Shown here in pieces: positions 26,778-34,357 of a DNA stretch of 64,000 bases. The position numbers and the translations under genes were made by a program. The stretch's first letter is position 1. Every line of letters begins with the position of its first letter. The notes beneath the pieces were generated by a model, which ran no database searches, was not told where the DNA came from, and was given only the letters and a program-made list of their open reading frames with translations. The stretch is from Lawsonibacter faecis (GTDB lineage Bacteria; Bacillota; Clostridia; Oscillospirales; Oscillospiraceae), in NCBI RefSeq assembly GCF_014287675.1, contig NZ_JACOPQ010000001.1, positions 62,001 through 126,000 on the forward strand, written 5' to 3'.

Positions 26778-28205
26778 ATGCGGGTATTTGAAACCAAGGT
26801 TCAAGAGCTGAAAAACGACGTGCTGCGCGAGGTGGCCGCCCTGGCCTGGGAGGACAGGCTGACCACCGGCATTCTGGATATTCCGGAGAAGATCGTCCCC
26901 GGCCCTGACGCCACCATGCGCTGCTGCATCTATAAGGAGCGGGCGGTGGTATCCCAGCGGGTAAAGATGGCCCTGGGAGGGGACAAGTCCAACCCCTGCG
27001 TGGTGGAGGTCATGGAGGTGGCCTGCGACGAGTGCCCCGTCTCCGCCATCACCGTGGGCCCTGCCTGCCGGGGCTGTATTGCCACCCGCTGCGTCCATGT
27101 CTGCCCCAGGGAGGCCATCTCGGTGGTGAACCACCGGGCGGAGATCGACCAGAGCAAGTGCATCGCCTGCGGCAAGTGCACCTCCGCCTGCCCCTACGGC
27201 GCCATCACCAAGAACCTCCGCCCCTGTGAGCGGGGCTGCAAGGGTGACGCCATCTCCATGGGCGAGAACAAGAAGGCCGCCATCAACAACGACAAGTGCA
27301 TCTCCTGCGGCACCTGCGTGTACCAGTGCCCCTTCGGCGCGATTATGGATAAATCCTTCCTTGTGGACGTGGTCCAGATGCTCCGTGGCGCGGAGCGCTG
27401 GGGCTATCACGTCTACGCCGCCGTGGCTCCCGCCATCGCCGGGCAGTTCGCCCCCGCGACCCTGGGCCAGGTGGTGGCCGGGCTGAAGGCCCTGGGCTTC
27501 CACGGCGTGTACGAGGTCGCCCTGGGCGCGGATATGGTCGCCCGGGAGGAGTCCGGCGAGCTGCTGGAGAAGGGGATGCTGGCCTCCTCCTGCTGCCCCG
27601 CGTTCGTGGACTACGTGGAGAAAAACTTTCCCAATCAGGCCGACCTCATCTCCCACACACCCTCCCCCATGGTGATGATAGGCAAGCACATCAAGAAGGT
27701 GGACCCCCTGGCCAAGGTGGTCTTTATCGGGCCCTGTGTGGCCAAGAAGAAGGAATTCCGCCTGGGCAAAACCATGGGCGCCATCGACTGCGTCCTCACC
27801 TTTGAGGAGCTCTATCCCCTCTTTGAGTCCCGGGGCGTGTACATTGAGGCCATCGAGCCCGCCGTGCTGGACGACGCCACCGGCTTCGGCCGCGCCTTCG
27901 CCCACTCGGGCGGCGTCTCCGCCGCCGTGGCCGAGGCCCTCGCGGAGAAGGGCGTCGCCAAGGAGGAGTTCGAGCTCAAGGCCGTGCCCTGCAGCGGTAT
28001 CGAGGCGTGCAAGCTGGCCTTCCTCAAGGCGGGCAGGAACGTGCTGGACGGCAACTTTATCGAGGGTATGGCCTGCGACGGCGGCTGCGTCCAGGGCGCG
28101 GGCATCATCATCCGCAGCCCCAAGAACCAGATGGAGGTCGACAAGCACGCCAAGGAGGCCGCCGGCCGCACCATCCAGACGGTGCTGGAGGAGTCGGAGA
28201 AATAA
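26778..28205 (+). CDS. Monomeric ferredoxin-type [FeFe] hydrogenase
   Basis: A 475-aa cytoplasmic iron-sulfur enzyme. Residues about 100-190 hold several [4Fe-4S] cysteine sets (CRGCIATRCVHVCP, CIACGKCTSACPYG, CISCGTCVYQCPFG). The H-cluster motifs are SSCCPAF (270-276), IGPCVAKKKEF with Cys320, and GMACDGGCVQ with Cys433 and Cys437. This is the layout of group B fermentative hydrogenases. It would evolve or sense H2 using ferredoxin. The maturases HydE/F/G are not in the window. The start is ATG 26778 with AGAGGAG upstream. Confidence 0.92.
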   Translation: MRVFETKVQELKNDVLREVAALAWEDRLTTGILDIPEKIVPGPDATMRCCIYKERAVVSQRVKMALGGDKSNPCVVEVMEVACDECPVSAITVGPACRGCIATRCVHVCPREAISVVNHRAEIDQSKCIACGKCTSACPYGAITKNLRPCERGCKGDAISMGENKKAAINNDKCISCGTCVYQCPFGAIMDKSFLVDVVQMLRGAERWGYHVYAAVAPAIAGQFAPATLGQVVAGLKALGFHGVYEVALGADMVAREESGELLEKGMLASSCCPAFVDYVEKNFPNQADLISHTPSPMVMIGKHIKKVDPLAKVVFIGPCVAKKKEFRLGKTMGAIDCVLTFEELYPLFESRGVYIEAIEPAVLDDATGFGRAFAHSGGVSAAVAEALAEKGVAKEEFELKAVPCSGIEACKLAFLKAGRNVLDGNFIEGMACDGGCVQGAGIIIRSPKNQMEVDKHAKEAAGRTIQTVLEESEK

Positions 28206-28418
28206 AAACATACGCACCCCGGGTTTACCGCGGCGTGGGGTGAGATAAAAACCGGCTGTCAAAAAATCTCCGCAGAGCAAGCCTCGCAGATCTGCGTCGT
28301 CCGCAGGCAACGCAATCAAATGATAATCCGTCATTTCTGGGAACATGCGCCTGAGAAGTGACACTTCTCAGGCGCATGGGGCAACTTTTTCCCAAGAAAT
28401 TGAGTCCTGTCCGCCATG
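28206..28418. other. Non-coding stretch with a perfect hairpin
   Basis: No gene is visible. A perfect 17-bp inverted repeat with a 1-nt centre lies at 28344-28378 (CATGCGCCTGAGAAGTG and complement), followed on the plus strand by a CAACTTTTT tract, so it may terminate the hydrogenase transcript. The first 130 nt hold nothing that I recognise. Confidence 0.5.
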
Positions 28419-28466
28419 CAGCCTTCTGTCAAGGAAGCCCTTCGGGGCTTCCTTGACAGAAGGCTG
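28419..28466. repeat. Intergenic palindrome, copy 3 of 3
   Basis: Perfect 22-bp arms around a TTCG tetraloop (28441-28444). The core TGTCAAGGAAGC matches the copies at 678-715 and 25086-25133. An RNA copy would fold into a very stable UUCG-capped hairpin. Confidence 0.7.
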
Positions 28467-28467
28467 C

Positions 28468-28507
28468 AAAACCGGCTGTGAGCAACTGCTCACAGCCGGT
28501 TTTTTTG
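28468..28507. terminator. Bidirectional terminator between hydrogenase and selD
   Basis: A 16 to 17-bp stem (AAAACCGGCTGTGAGC and complement) with a very short loop. Seven T follow on the plus strand and TTTT on the minus strand. It ends 4 nt before the selD stop codon. Confidence 0.9.
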
Positions 28508-28510
28508 CCG

Positions 28511-29560
28511 TTATCCACGCCGTCTGACCCGGACGGCAGCCTCGCTTTTCGCCCTGGCCGCGCCGATGATGCGCCCCGGCACCCCCCGGTCCTCCAGGCG
28601 GCGGACCAGCTCCTCTCCCCGCTCCTCGCCCACTGCGATCAGGAGGCCGCCGGCGGTCTGGGGATCGTAAAGCACATCGGCCAGCTCCAGGGGCACGTCG
28701 CCGTCCACCGCCACCTTCCCGGCCAGGAAATCCCGGTTCCGGTAAGCTCCGCCGGGGATAATCCCCTCCCGGGCCAGCTCCAGCGCCCTTCCGGCTACGG
28801 GAATGGCCTCTCCCCACAACTCCACGGTCAGTCCGCTCCCCTGAGCCAGCTCGTTCACATGGCCCAGCAGGCCGAAGCCGGTCACGTCGGTGCAGGCGTG
28901 GGGCCGCACAGCCATCATTGCCTCCTGGGCGGCCCTGTTGAGGGTGGTCATCAGCGAAATCATCGCCCTGTCCTCCTCCGCCCCCAGCAGCCCCGCCTTG
29001 GCGGCGGTGGAGAGAATGCCGGTGCCCAGCGGCTTGGTGAGGACCAGCAAATCGCCCTCAAGGGCGCCGCTGTTGGTCAGAATCTCCTCCGGCCGGGCAA
29101 AGCCGGTGACGCAGAGGCCGTACTTCGGCTCCTTATCCTCGATGCTGTGCCCTCCGGCGATAACCGCCCCGGCCTCCAGCACCTTGCTGGAGCCGCCCTC
29201 CAGAATGGCCTTCACTGCCTCCAGAGGGAGGCAGCTCGGGAAGCAGAGCAGATTCATGGCCAGCTTGGGCGCGCCGCCCATGGCATACACGTCGGAGAGG
29301 GCGTTGGCGGCCGCAATCTGCCCGAAGGTAAAGGGGTCGTCCACAATGGGCGGGAAAAAGTCCACGGTCTGGATTATGGCAATGTCGTCGCTGACCTTGT
29401 AGACAGCGGCGTCGTCGCTGGCGTCAAAACCCACCATCAGGCGCTCGTCCGAGCCCTTCGGCAGGTCCGCCAGCAGATTTCCCAGGACACCCGGTCCTAT
29501 CTTGGCGCCTCAGCCGCCGGCGGTGGTCATGTGGCTGAGCTTGAGCTTTTCCGCGTCCAT
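28511..29560 (-). CDS. selD: Selenide, water dikinase SelD, itself a selenoprotein
   Basis: A 349-aa enzyme that makes selenophosphate from selenide and ATP. A normal ORF call starts only at 29437 because an in-frame TGA (29512-29510, codon 17) interrupts it. Reading that codon as Sec gives TTAGGUGAKIGPG, exactly where SelD has its catalytic Cys or Sec, with the essential lysine three residues later. The start is ATG 29560 after GGGGGAGA. Downstream marks are VGFDASDDAAVY and TGFGLLGHVNE. The same window encodes tRNA-Sec, SelA and SelB, so readthrough is possible. Confidence 0.95.
29484..29512 (-). promoter_or_regulatory. SECIS element of selD with its UGA codon
   Basis: On the minus strand the UGA (29512-29510) is followed after 11 nt by a hairpin with a 5-bp stem AGGAC/GTCCT and a CGGGT loop (29498-29484). 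A small G/U-containing apical loop about 17-21 nt past the UGA is the bacterial SECIS arrangement that SelB recognises. Confidence 0.75.
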
Positions 29561-29589
29561 CGTCTCCCCCCTTTCACTCATGTACCGAT

Positions 29590-29618
29590 ATTCTACGATA
29601 ATTTTCCCAAAATGGCAA
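29590..29618 (-). promoter_or_regulatory. Sigma-A promoter of selD
   Basis: On the minus strand TTGCCA (29618-29613), a 17-bp spacer and TAGAAT (29595-29590), about 30 bp upstream of the selD start codon. Confidence 0.75.
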
Positions 29619-29772
29619 GGCGCAAATCAGAACCCCCGCCTGTGGCCCGGCATACCTTGGGATAGAGAAGAAAGGGTTGCGGCCCGCATTTTTTCTGCGA
29701 CTGGCGCGCCGCCCAGGTCCTTTTCCAGTTCATTTTGTACTGTCGCCTCTGGCGGCAGAATGGAGGTTCGCT

Positions 29773-30063
29773 ATGGCTGCACAACCACAGGTACGGTTTT
29801 ATCTGGGGGCCAACTCCCCCGCGGGATTCTACTCCCTCTACGACCAGCTCATCGACCCCGCCGTTGCGGAAAATATTATTATTCTGAAGGGCGGCCCGGG
29901 CTGCGGGAAGTCCTCGCTCATGCGCAAGGTGGCCCAGGCCGCCGAGGATAAGGGACTCAGCGTGGAATACATACAGTGCTCCGGCGACCCGGACTCCCTG
30001 GACGCGGTGCTGATTCCGGCGATAAAGACGGCGCTGGTGGATGGTACCGCGCCCCATGAGTGA
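29773..30063 (+). pseudogene. Truncated P-loop ATPase (N-terminal remnant)
   Basis: A 96-aa product with an intact Walker A (LKGGPGCGKSSLMRKV) and YIQCSGDPDSLDAV, matching the start of Clostridial PRK06851-like ATPases of about 360 aa. It stops abruptly at DGTAPHE, where homologues run on. The bases that follow do not encode the rest in any frame, and the next gene is convergent. A TGGAGG site and ATG are still intact. I read it as a 3'-deleted gene. Confidence 0.65.
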
Positions 30064-30107
30064 GCAACCAAAGGACACTTTTCCGGGACAGGCTGCTGCG
30101 TAAACCG

Positions 30108-31106
30108 CTATGAGGGCCCGGCGCCGGCCCATCCAGCGCCGCCAGCGGAAAGGCAGGCCTGCCGCAGCACCCGCTCCCGCATCAGCTCCACGAAGCGCGC
30201 CGGGCCCAGCACCCGGATGACCGGGCCGAAGCCCAGCAGCCGGATGAGGACCTCGGTCTCATCATCCCGCTGATACCACAGCCTGACGGTGCAACTTTTC
30301 GTCTTCTCGTCATACTCGCTCTGTTTTTCATAGGAGGAGAACTCCACCATAAAGCGCTCAATGCCGTTGCGCTCGCCGGTGACACAGAGGAGCAGCGGCT
30401 CCGCACAGCGGTGTCGGCGGCGCCAGCCATCCAGGTCCAGGCGGCCGCAGTATCGCTCGGCGGACGGCCCTACCTCCCGTATGCGGCTCAGGTTGAGGAC
30501 ATGATAGCCCTGAAAGGCCCTATGCCATGCCTTGGCGGTGTAGACCCGGAACTTGTCGTCCTTGGCGGAGTACTCCAGCCGCAGGGGCCGGTGGTCGCCC
30601 AGGCGGAGGCGGCCCTTGGGCGGCGCGTAGGCCAGGCGCAGGAAGGCCCCCTCCCGCAGGGCGGTCAGGATGGCCTGGAACCGCCGGCGGTAGTCCGGGT
30701 CGGCGTAGTCGTCGCCGTCCAGATAGCGGTCAAAGTACAGAACATCCTCCTGCCGGTAAAGGGGCTCCACATCCCGAAGGGCTTTCGCTAAATGAGTCAG
30801 CTGTTCGTCGGTGAGAAAAAGCCGGATGCGCGGGTCGTCCAGCAGGGCCTTCAGCCAGGAACACTCCAAAGCCGTCACAGGCAAGACCGGAGGATGCTCC
30901 AGTCTGGAATAGAACAGCCCCTCCCGCTCCTCCAGCAGCGGCCAGGCGTTCTGGTCCAGCAGTTTGGGAATGAGCTGGAGGGTGCTCTCCCCATAACCCC
31001 GCGCCCCCACCAGAGCCTCCATCTGGCGGCGATTCAGCGGTGCGGCGCGGAGGATCTCCGCCACCACCTCGTAGTAACAGCCGTAAACCTCGGAAAAGAG
31101 TTCCAT
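30108..31106 (-). CDS. WYL-domain transcriptional regulator
   Basis: A 332-aa protein with an N-terminal winged-helix-like part (LNRRQMEALVGARGYGESTL) and a WYL ligand-binding region in the middle (LRLAYAPPKGRLRL, then PLRLEYSAKDDKFRVY). The C-terminus is the WCX-type extension (TVRLWYQRDDETEVLIRLLG). Its ATG overlaps the stop of the upstream WYL gene (TAATG), so the two are translationally coupled. WYL domains often sense nucleic acid fragments or nucleotides; next to an RNA-repair operon this fits control of that operon. Confidence 0.88.
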   Translation of the reverse strand: MELFSEVYGCYYEVVAEILRAAPLNRRQMEALVGARGYGESTLQLIPKLLDQNAWPLLEEREGLFYSRLEHPPVLPVTALECSWLKALLDDPRIRLFLTDEQLTHLAKALRDVEPLYRQEDVLYFDRYLDGDDYADPDYRRRFQAILTALREGAFLRLAYAPPKGRLRLGDHRPLRLEYSAKDDKFRVYTAKAWHRAFQGYHVLNLSRIREVGPSAERYCGRLDLDGWRRRHRCAEPLLLCVTGERNGIERFMVEFSSYEKQSEYDEKTKSCTVRLWYQRDDETEVLIRLLGFGPVIRVLGPARFVELMRERVLRQACLSAGGAGWAGAGPS

Positions 31107-32338
31107 TACACCTCACCCCCGTAAATCCCTGCCATACGGCGGACGTCGTCATAGAAGCGGTCGATGGCGCGCTGATCGTCCCCCTCAAGCGCTACGATGC
31201 GCCCCATGAAGGTCTTGACCCAGTTCATCATCTCGCCCACGTCGTGGACCTCGTTTGTGTAGCGCCAGAGGCCGGGCTCCAGCCGGGCCACCTCGCCGCC
31301 CCGGCCCTCCCGGTGCAGACGCTGGATGATATGGGGTTCGTGCTCCTCGTCCACCGCCACCGTCATGGAGAAACGCTGGGTCCGTTCGTTGCCGGGCAGG
31401 GCGGGACCCCAGGCGTGGGCCAGGCGGAGCTCCGCCAGGGCGCGGTAGTTCTCATCCCCATCCTGGCCGGGGAGCGGCGTCAATGCCTTGATATAGTCCA
31501 GGCGGAAGGTGGAGAACCGCCGCTGGTCCAGGCGGCGGGCCACCAGATAGCGCCGCCCGCTCTGAACGCTCACCATGAGCTTCACCGGCACCACCCGGCA
31601 CACGCTCTCCCGCCCGTCCCTCCCGCTGACATTGGTCAGCTCAAGCCGCCGGCCGGCCCGGAGGGCCTCCAAAATGGTGAGGAGAATCTGGTCCTCCAGG
31701 GTGTGAACGATGAAGTGGTGTTTAAATCGGATTTGAGCGTCCCCATCCCCGGTGCGGCCGGCGAGAAAGCTGCCCAGCACCGACAGCGGGGCCGTCTCGC
31801 CGAAGAAGCCCAAAAACTCTTTAAGGCCGGTTTTATCCGGGAAAAGCGCATCCAAAGAGCAGGGCGAGAGGGCGTAGCACAGCCTCCGGCCCTGCTTTTG
31901 CATGTCCAAAAGACCCAGCTCGCCGTACTCCTTCAGCTTCCGCCGGACAGTGGACAGCTCAAACAGCCGCTCGCAGCGATCCGCCAGCTCATCTGTAACC
32001 TCCTCGGCGTGGCGGGGACGGCCGTCGGAGAGCAGGTCCAGCAGATAGAAGTGGAGGGTGATGTCGTTATCGGTGAAGCTCTTGGACTGCCAGGCCCGGT
32101 AAAGGGGATTGGAGGGCAGCCCGGAGGCGTCCACGGAGAGGAAGACGGCCTTCCCGCCCGGACGGTACTCCCAGCGCAGCCCGTCACCCAGCCAGCTCTC
32201 GATCCGCCGGCGCTCGTTGTCGTAGGTGCGGGCACTCTTTTGTCCGAAGTCCTCCCGGGTCTTGAAGCCGAAAATCAGAAAATCCCGCATATAGTCCCGT
32301 ACCCGGTCAAACCGCTTGACCAGCTCACTGTAAGCCAT
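31106..32338 (-). CDS. WYL-domain transcriptional regulator
   Basis: A 410-aa regulator. The N-terminal third includes a helix-turn-helix candidate (SDGRPRHAEEVTDELADR, then STVRRKLKEYGELGLL). A WYL core follows (VSVQSGRRYLVARRLDQRRF), then a C-terminal extension. It is coupled to a second WYL gene by a 1-nt overlap and diverges from the Y-RNA/TROVE/rtcB operon across about 100 bp. It is the most likely regulator of that operon, in the place that RtcR holds in E. coli. The dual WYL arrangement suggests a heteromer. Confidence 0.88.
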   Translation of the reverse strand: MAYSELVKRFDRVRDYMRDFLIFGFKTREDFGQKSARTYDNERRRIESWLGDGLRWEYRPGGKAVFLSVDASGLPSNPLYRAWQSKSFTDNDITLHFYLLDLLSDGRPRHAEEVTDELADRCERLFELSTVRRKLKEYGELGLLDMQKQGRRLCYALSPCSLDALFPDKTGLKEFLGFFGETAPLSVLGSFLAGRTGDGDAQIRFKHHFIVHTLEDQILLTILEALRAGRRLELTNVSGRDGRESVCRVVPVKLMVSVQSGRRYLVARRLDQRRFSTFRLDYIKALTPLPGQDGDENYRALAELRLAHAWGPALPGNERTQRFSMTVAVDEEHEPHIIQRLHREGRGGEVARLEPGLWRYTNEVHDVGEMMNWVKTFMGRIVALEGDDQRAIDRFYDDVRRMAGIYGGEV

Positions 32339-32388
32339 GCCGCCACCTCCCCTTATCTGTCAGTTTACGACAAAACGGGAGACCTCGC

Positions 32389-32429
32389 AACTTTTTTGGA
32401 ATGAAAAGTTTTCCTCTCTCGGTTATGAT
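32389..32429 (+). promoter_or_regulatory. Promoter and operator candidate for the Y-RNA/TROVE/rtcB operon
   Basis: A 7-bp inverted repeat (AACTTTT at 32389-32395, AAAAGTT at 32404-32410) precedes a TATGAT -10 (32424-32429). A transcript would then start at about 32436-32440, right at the first RNA module. No good -35 is visible, which fits an activator-dependent promoter. WYL binding to the repeat is inferred from position. Confidence 0.45.
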
Positions 32430-32439
32430 TGGAGTATGA

Positions 32440-32524
32440 AAGGCGCGGACAGCAAAACCTTCTCCGACAGTGCGTCGCATGGCGCTGCACTGAATGCCGG
32501 ACTTGAAAACCCGGTACGCGCCTT
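32440..32524 (+). ncRNA. Y RNA-like module 1
   Basis: An 85-nt unit closed by a perfect 8-bp stem (AAGGCGCG at 32440-32447 with CGCGCCTT at 32517-32524). The 5' strand continues GACAGCA, a motif shared by all four modules. Inside are a CAGTGC/GCACTG stem (32468-32473 with 32487-32492) and a T-arm-like hairpin CCGG/CCGG around ACTTGAAAAC (32497-32514). It is first in the array, immediately after the predicted start site. Assignment as a Y RNA rests on structure and position before a Ro60-like gene. Confidence 0.65.
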
Positions 32525-32530
32525 GCATCA

Positions 32531-32588
32531 AACGCACCAACAGCAATCCTACATACAGCTGTTAACTGTAAATCGTAAACGGTGCGTT
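32531..32588 (+). ncRNA. Y RNA-like module 2
   Basis: A 58-nt unit, the shortest of four. A perfect 8-bp closing stem pairs AACGCACC (32531-32538) with GGTGCGTT (32581-32588), followed by AACAGCA on the 5' side and GTAAAC before the 3' arm. Inside is a 5-bp, 7-nt hairpin TACAG-CTGTTAA-CTGTA (32554-32570), identical in form to a tRNA anticodon arm, with the loop of tRNA-Asn(GUU). There is no D-arm or T-arm, so it is not a tRNA. Confidence 0.62.
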
Positions 32589-32593
32589 GTCAA

Positions 32594-32688
32594 AAGGCGT
32601 CAACAGCAGCTTTTCAATTGCTAAGTGGTAAAAGCGCCTGGCTCATAACCAGGGGACGCGGGTCCGAATCCCGCTGAAATGGCGCCTT
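32594..32688 (+). ncRNA. Y RNA-like module 3 with a near-complete tRNA mimic
   Basis: A 95-nt unit closed by an 8-bp stem with one G-U pair (AAGGCGTC at 32594-32601, GGCGCCTT at 32681-32688) and followed by AACAGCA. Inside is a cloverleaf: 5-bp acceptor-like stem TTTCA/TGAAA (32612-32616 with 32675-32679), D-arm GCT/AGC with AAGTGGTAAA loop, anticodon arm CCTGG-CTCATAA-CCAGG (anticodon CAT), 4-nt variable region and T-arm GCGGG-TCCGAAT-CCCGC. This matches the YrlA class, where a Ro-binding stem carries a tRNA-like domain. The short acceptor and absent CCA end rule out a working tRNA. Confidence 0.75.
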
Positions 32689-32698
32689 GTATCTCTGA

Positions 32699-32790
32699 AA
32701 GGCACAGACAGCAACCAAAACTTGGTCATTCCATTCAGGAACGTGGTTCAACTCCACAACACCGGGCAACCGGCGTCGAAACTGTGCCTT
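32699..32790 (+). ncRNA. Y RNA-like module 4
   Basis: A 92-nt unit with a perfect 8-bp closing stem (AAGGCACA at 32699-32706, TGTGCCTT at 32783-32790) followed by GACAGCA, and GAAAC before the 3' arm. Inside are hairpins ACCAA/TTGGT (32714-32726), a T-arm mimic GTGG-TTCAACT-CCAC (32743-32757) and CCGG-GCAA-CCGG with a GNRA loop (32762-32773). It ends 32 nt before the TROVE start codon with no terminator between, so it may be processed from the operon mRNA. Confidence 0.65.
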
Positions 32791-32822
32791 GAAACCGTCA
32801 AGCAGGTAAGGAGGTCATCATC

Positions 32823-34286
32823 ATGCTTGCGTTTTTGAAAAAAGAAGCCCTGTCCACCCGCACGGAAAACGGTGCGGCCGCCTACGCCACCACCATGAGT
32901 GGCTGCCTGGACCTGTTTTCCACCGTCGGCGCGCTCCGCGCCGCCCCCGAGGCGGAGATTGCGGACCGCTTCACCCGGGCCTGGGCCGAAAACCCCGACC
33001 TGGCAATGAAAATCGCCTTCTTCGCTCGGGACGTCCGGGGCGGCCTCGGCGAGCGCCGGACCTTCCGGGCCATGTTAAAGACCCTCTCCGCCTTGGCCCC
33101 CGCCTCGGTGGTCAAGAACCTGGCGAACATCCCTGAGTACGGCCGCTACGACGACCTGATGACCCTGCTGGATACCCCCTGCAGAGGACAGATGCTTGTC
33201 TACATAAAGAGCCAGCTCGCCAAAGATACCGCCGCACTCGGCGCTGAGGGGGAAACTGTCTCGCTGCTCGCTAAGTGGCTCCCCTCGGTGAATGCCAGCA
33301 ATGCCGGGACCGTCCGGGCCGCCAAGCAGGTGGCCCGCGCTCTGGGGATGAGCGACGCCCGGTACCGCAAGACCCTCTCCGCGCTCCGGGCCAGAATCGC
33401 CCTCCTGGAGAACAGCCTCCGGGAGCGGGATTACACCTTTGACTATGCCAAGCAGCCCTCAAAGGCCATGCTTAAGTACCGCAAGGCGTTTCTCCGTAAC
33501 GACGGCGCACGCTATCAGGCGTTTTTGGAGCAGGTCCGCGCGGGCGAGGCCAAGCTGCACACGGGGACCCTGTACCCCTACGAGCTGGTGGCCCCCATCC
33601 TGAACGGCACAGTTTCCGAGGCCGAGCGCCTCACACTGGACACCACCTGGAAGGCCCTGCCCGACTATGCCGGGGACGGCGACGCCCTGGTGGTGGTGGA
33701 CGGCTCGGGCTCCATGTACTGGAGCGGGGCGCAGCCCATGCCCGCCGCGGTGGCATTGTCCCTGGGGCTCTACTTCGCCCAGCGCAACATTGGAGCGTTC
33801 AGGGGTCACTTCATCACCTTCTCCGGCCGCCCCCGGCTGGTGGAGGTAAAGGGCCGGGACCTCTACGAGCAGGTGAAGTACGCCGAGAGCTTCAACGAGT
33901 GCGCCAATACCAATGTTCAGGCGGTCTTTGACCTCATCCTGCGCACGGCGGTGAAGAACCGCCTGAAGCAGGCAGACCTGCCCGCCGCGCTGTACTTTAT
34001 CTCCGACATGGAATTCGATTCCTGCGCGGAGCACGCGGATCTGACCAACTTTGAGTACGCCCGCCGTGCTTTCGAGGCCAAGGGCTACAAGCTTCCCCGC
34101 GTGGTGTTCTGGAATGTGGCGAGCCGTGCGCTTCAACAGCCCGTTACCATGAACGAGCAGGGCGTGGCGCTGGTCTCCGGCTGTACGCCCAGGCTCTTTG
34201 AGATGGTGCTGGGCGGCAATCCGTCCCCCTACGCCTACATGCTGGAGGTTCTGAGCGCACCCCGCTACCGGGACATCGCCGCATAA
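32823..34286 (+). CDS. TROVE/Ro60-like RNA-binding protein with vWA domain
   Basis: A 487-aa protein. The N-terminal two thirds are TROVE-type helical repeats (DLAMKIAFFARDVRGGLGER, AKWLPSVNASN, KQPSKAMLKYRKAFLRND). The C-terminal von Willebrand A domain has a complete MIDAS start, VVDGSGSMYWSG. The family overlaps what is also labelled DUF2828. Ro proteins are rings that bind misfolded RNA through the hole and Y RNAs on the outer surface. TAAGGAGG precedes ATG 32823. Position after four Y RNA-like modules and before rtcB fits a Ro-RtcB RNA-repair operon. Confidence 0.88.
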   Translation: MLAFLKKEALSTRTENGAAAYATTMSGCLDLFSTVGALRAAPEAEIADRFTRAWAENPDLAMKIAFFARDVRGGLGERRTFRAMLKTLSALAPASVVKNLANIPEYGRYDDLMTLLDTPCRGQMLVYIKSQLAKDTAALGAEGETVSLLAKWLPSVNASNAGTVRAAKQVARALGMSDARYRKTLSALRARIALLENSLRERDYTFDYAKQPSKAMLKYRKAFLRNDGARYQAFLEQVRAGEAKLHTGTLYPYELVAPILNGTVSEAERLTLDTTWKALPDYAGDGDALVVVDGSGSMYWSGAQPMPAAVALSLGLYFAQRNIGAFRGHFITFSGRPRLVEVKGRDLYEQVKYAESFNECANTNVQAVFDLILRTAVKNRLKQADLPAALYFISDMEFDSCAEHADLTNFEYARRAFEAKGYKLPRVVFWNVASRALQQPVTMNEQGVALVSGCTPRLFEMVLGGNPSPYAYMLEVLSAPRYRDIAA

Positions 34287-34357
34287 GCAGGAATATGAGT
34301 GAGAAAGAGGGGGCATGTCCCGCTGGAGGATGCGCCCCCTGAAGATAGGTGAACCAT

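Noticed and set aside
32531..32588. A tRNA-Asn gene
   Set aside because: Only the anticodon arm matches; D-arm, T-arm and acceptor stem are absent.
32612..32679. A genuine elongator or initiator tRNA-Met gene
   Set aside because: The D, anticodon and T arms are convincing, but the acceptor stem is only 5 bp, there is no CCA or suitable discriminator, and it sits within a longer 8-bp closing stem shared with three neighbours that are not tRNAs.
32440..32790. A CRISPR array, suggested by repeated units at similar spacing
   Set aside because: The units share only a short motif and base pairing, not a constant repeat sequence, and no cas genes are present. No CRISPR array was seen anywhere in the window.
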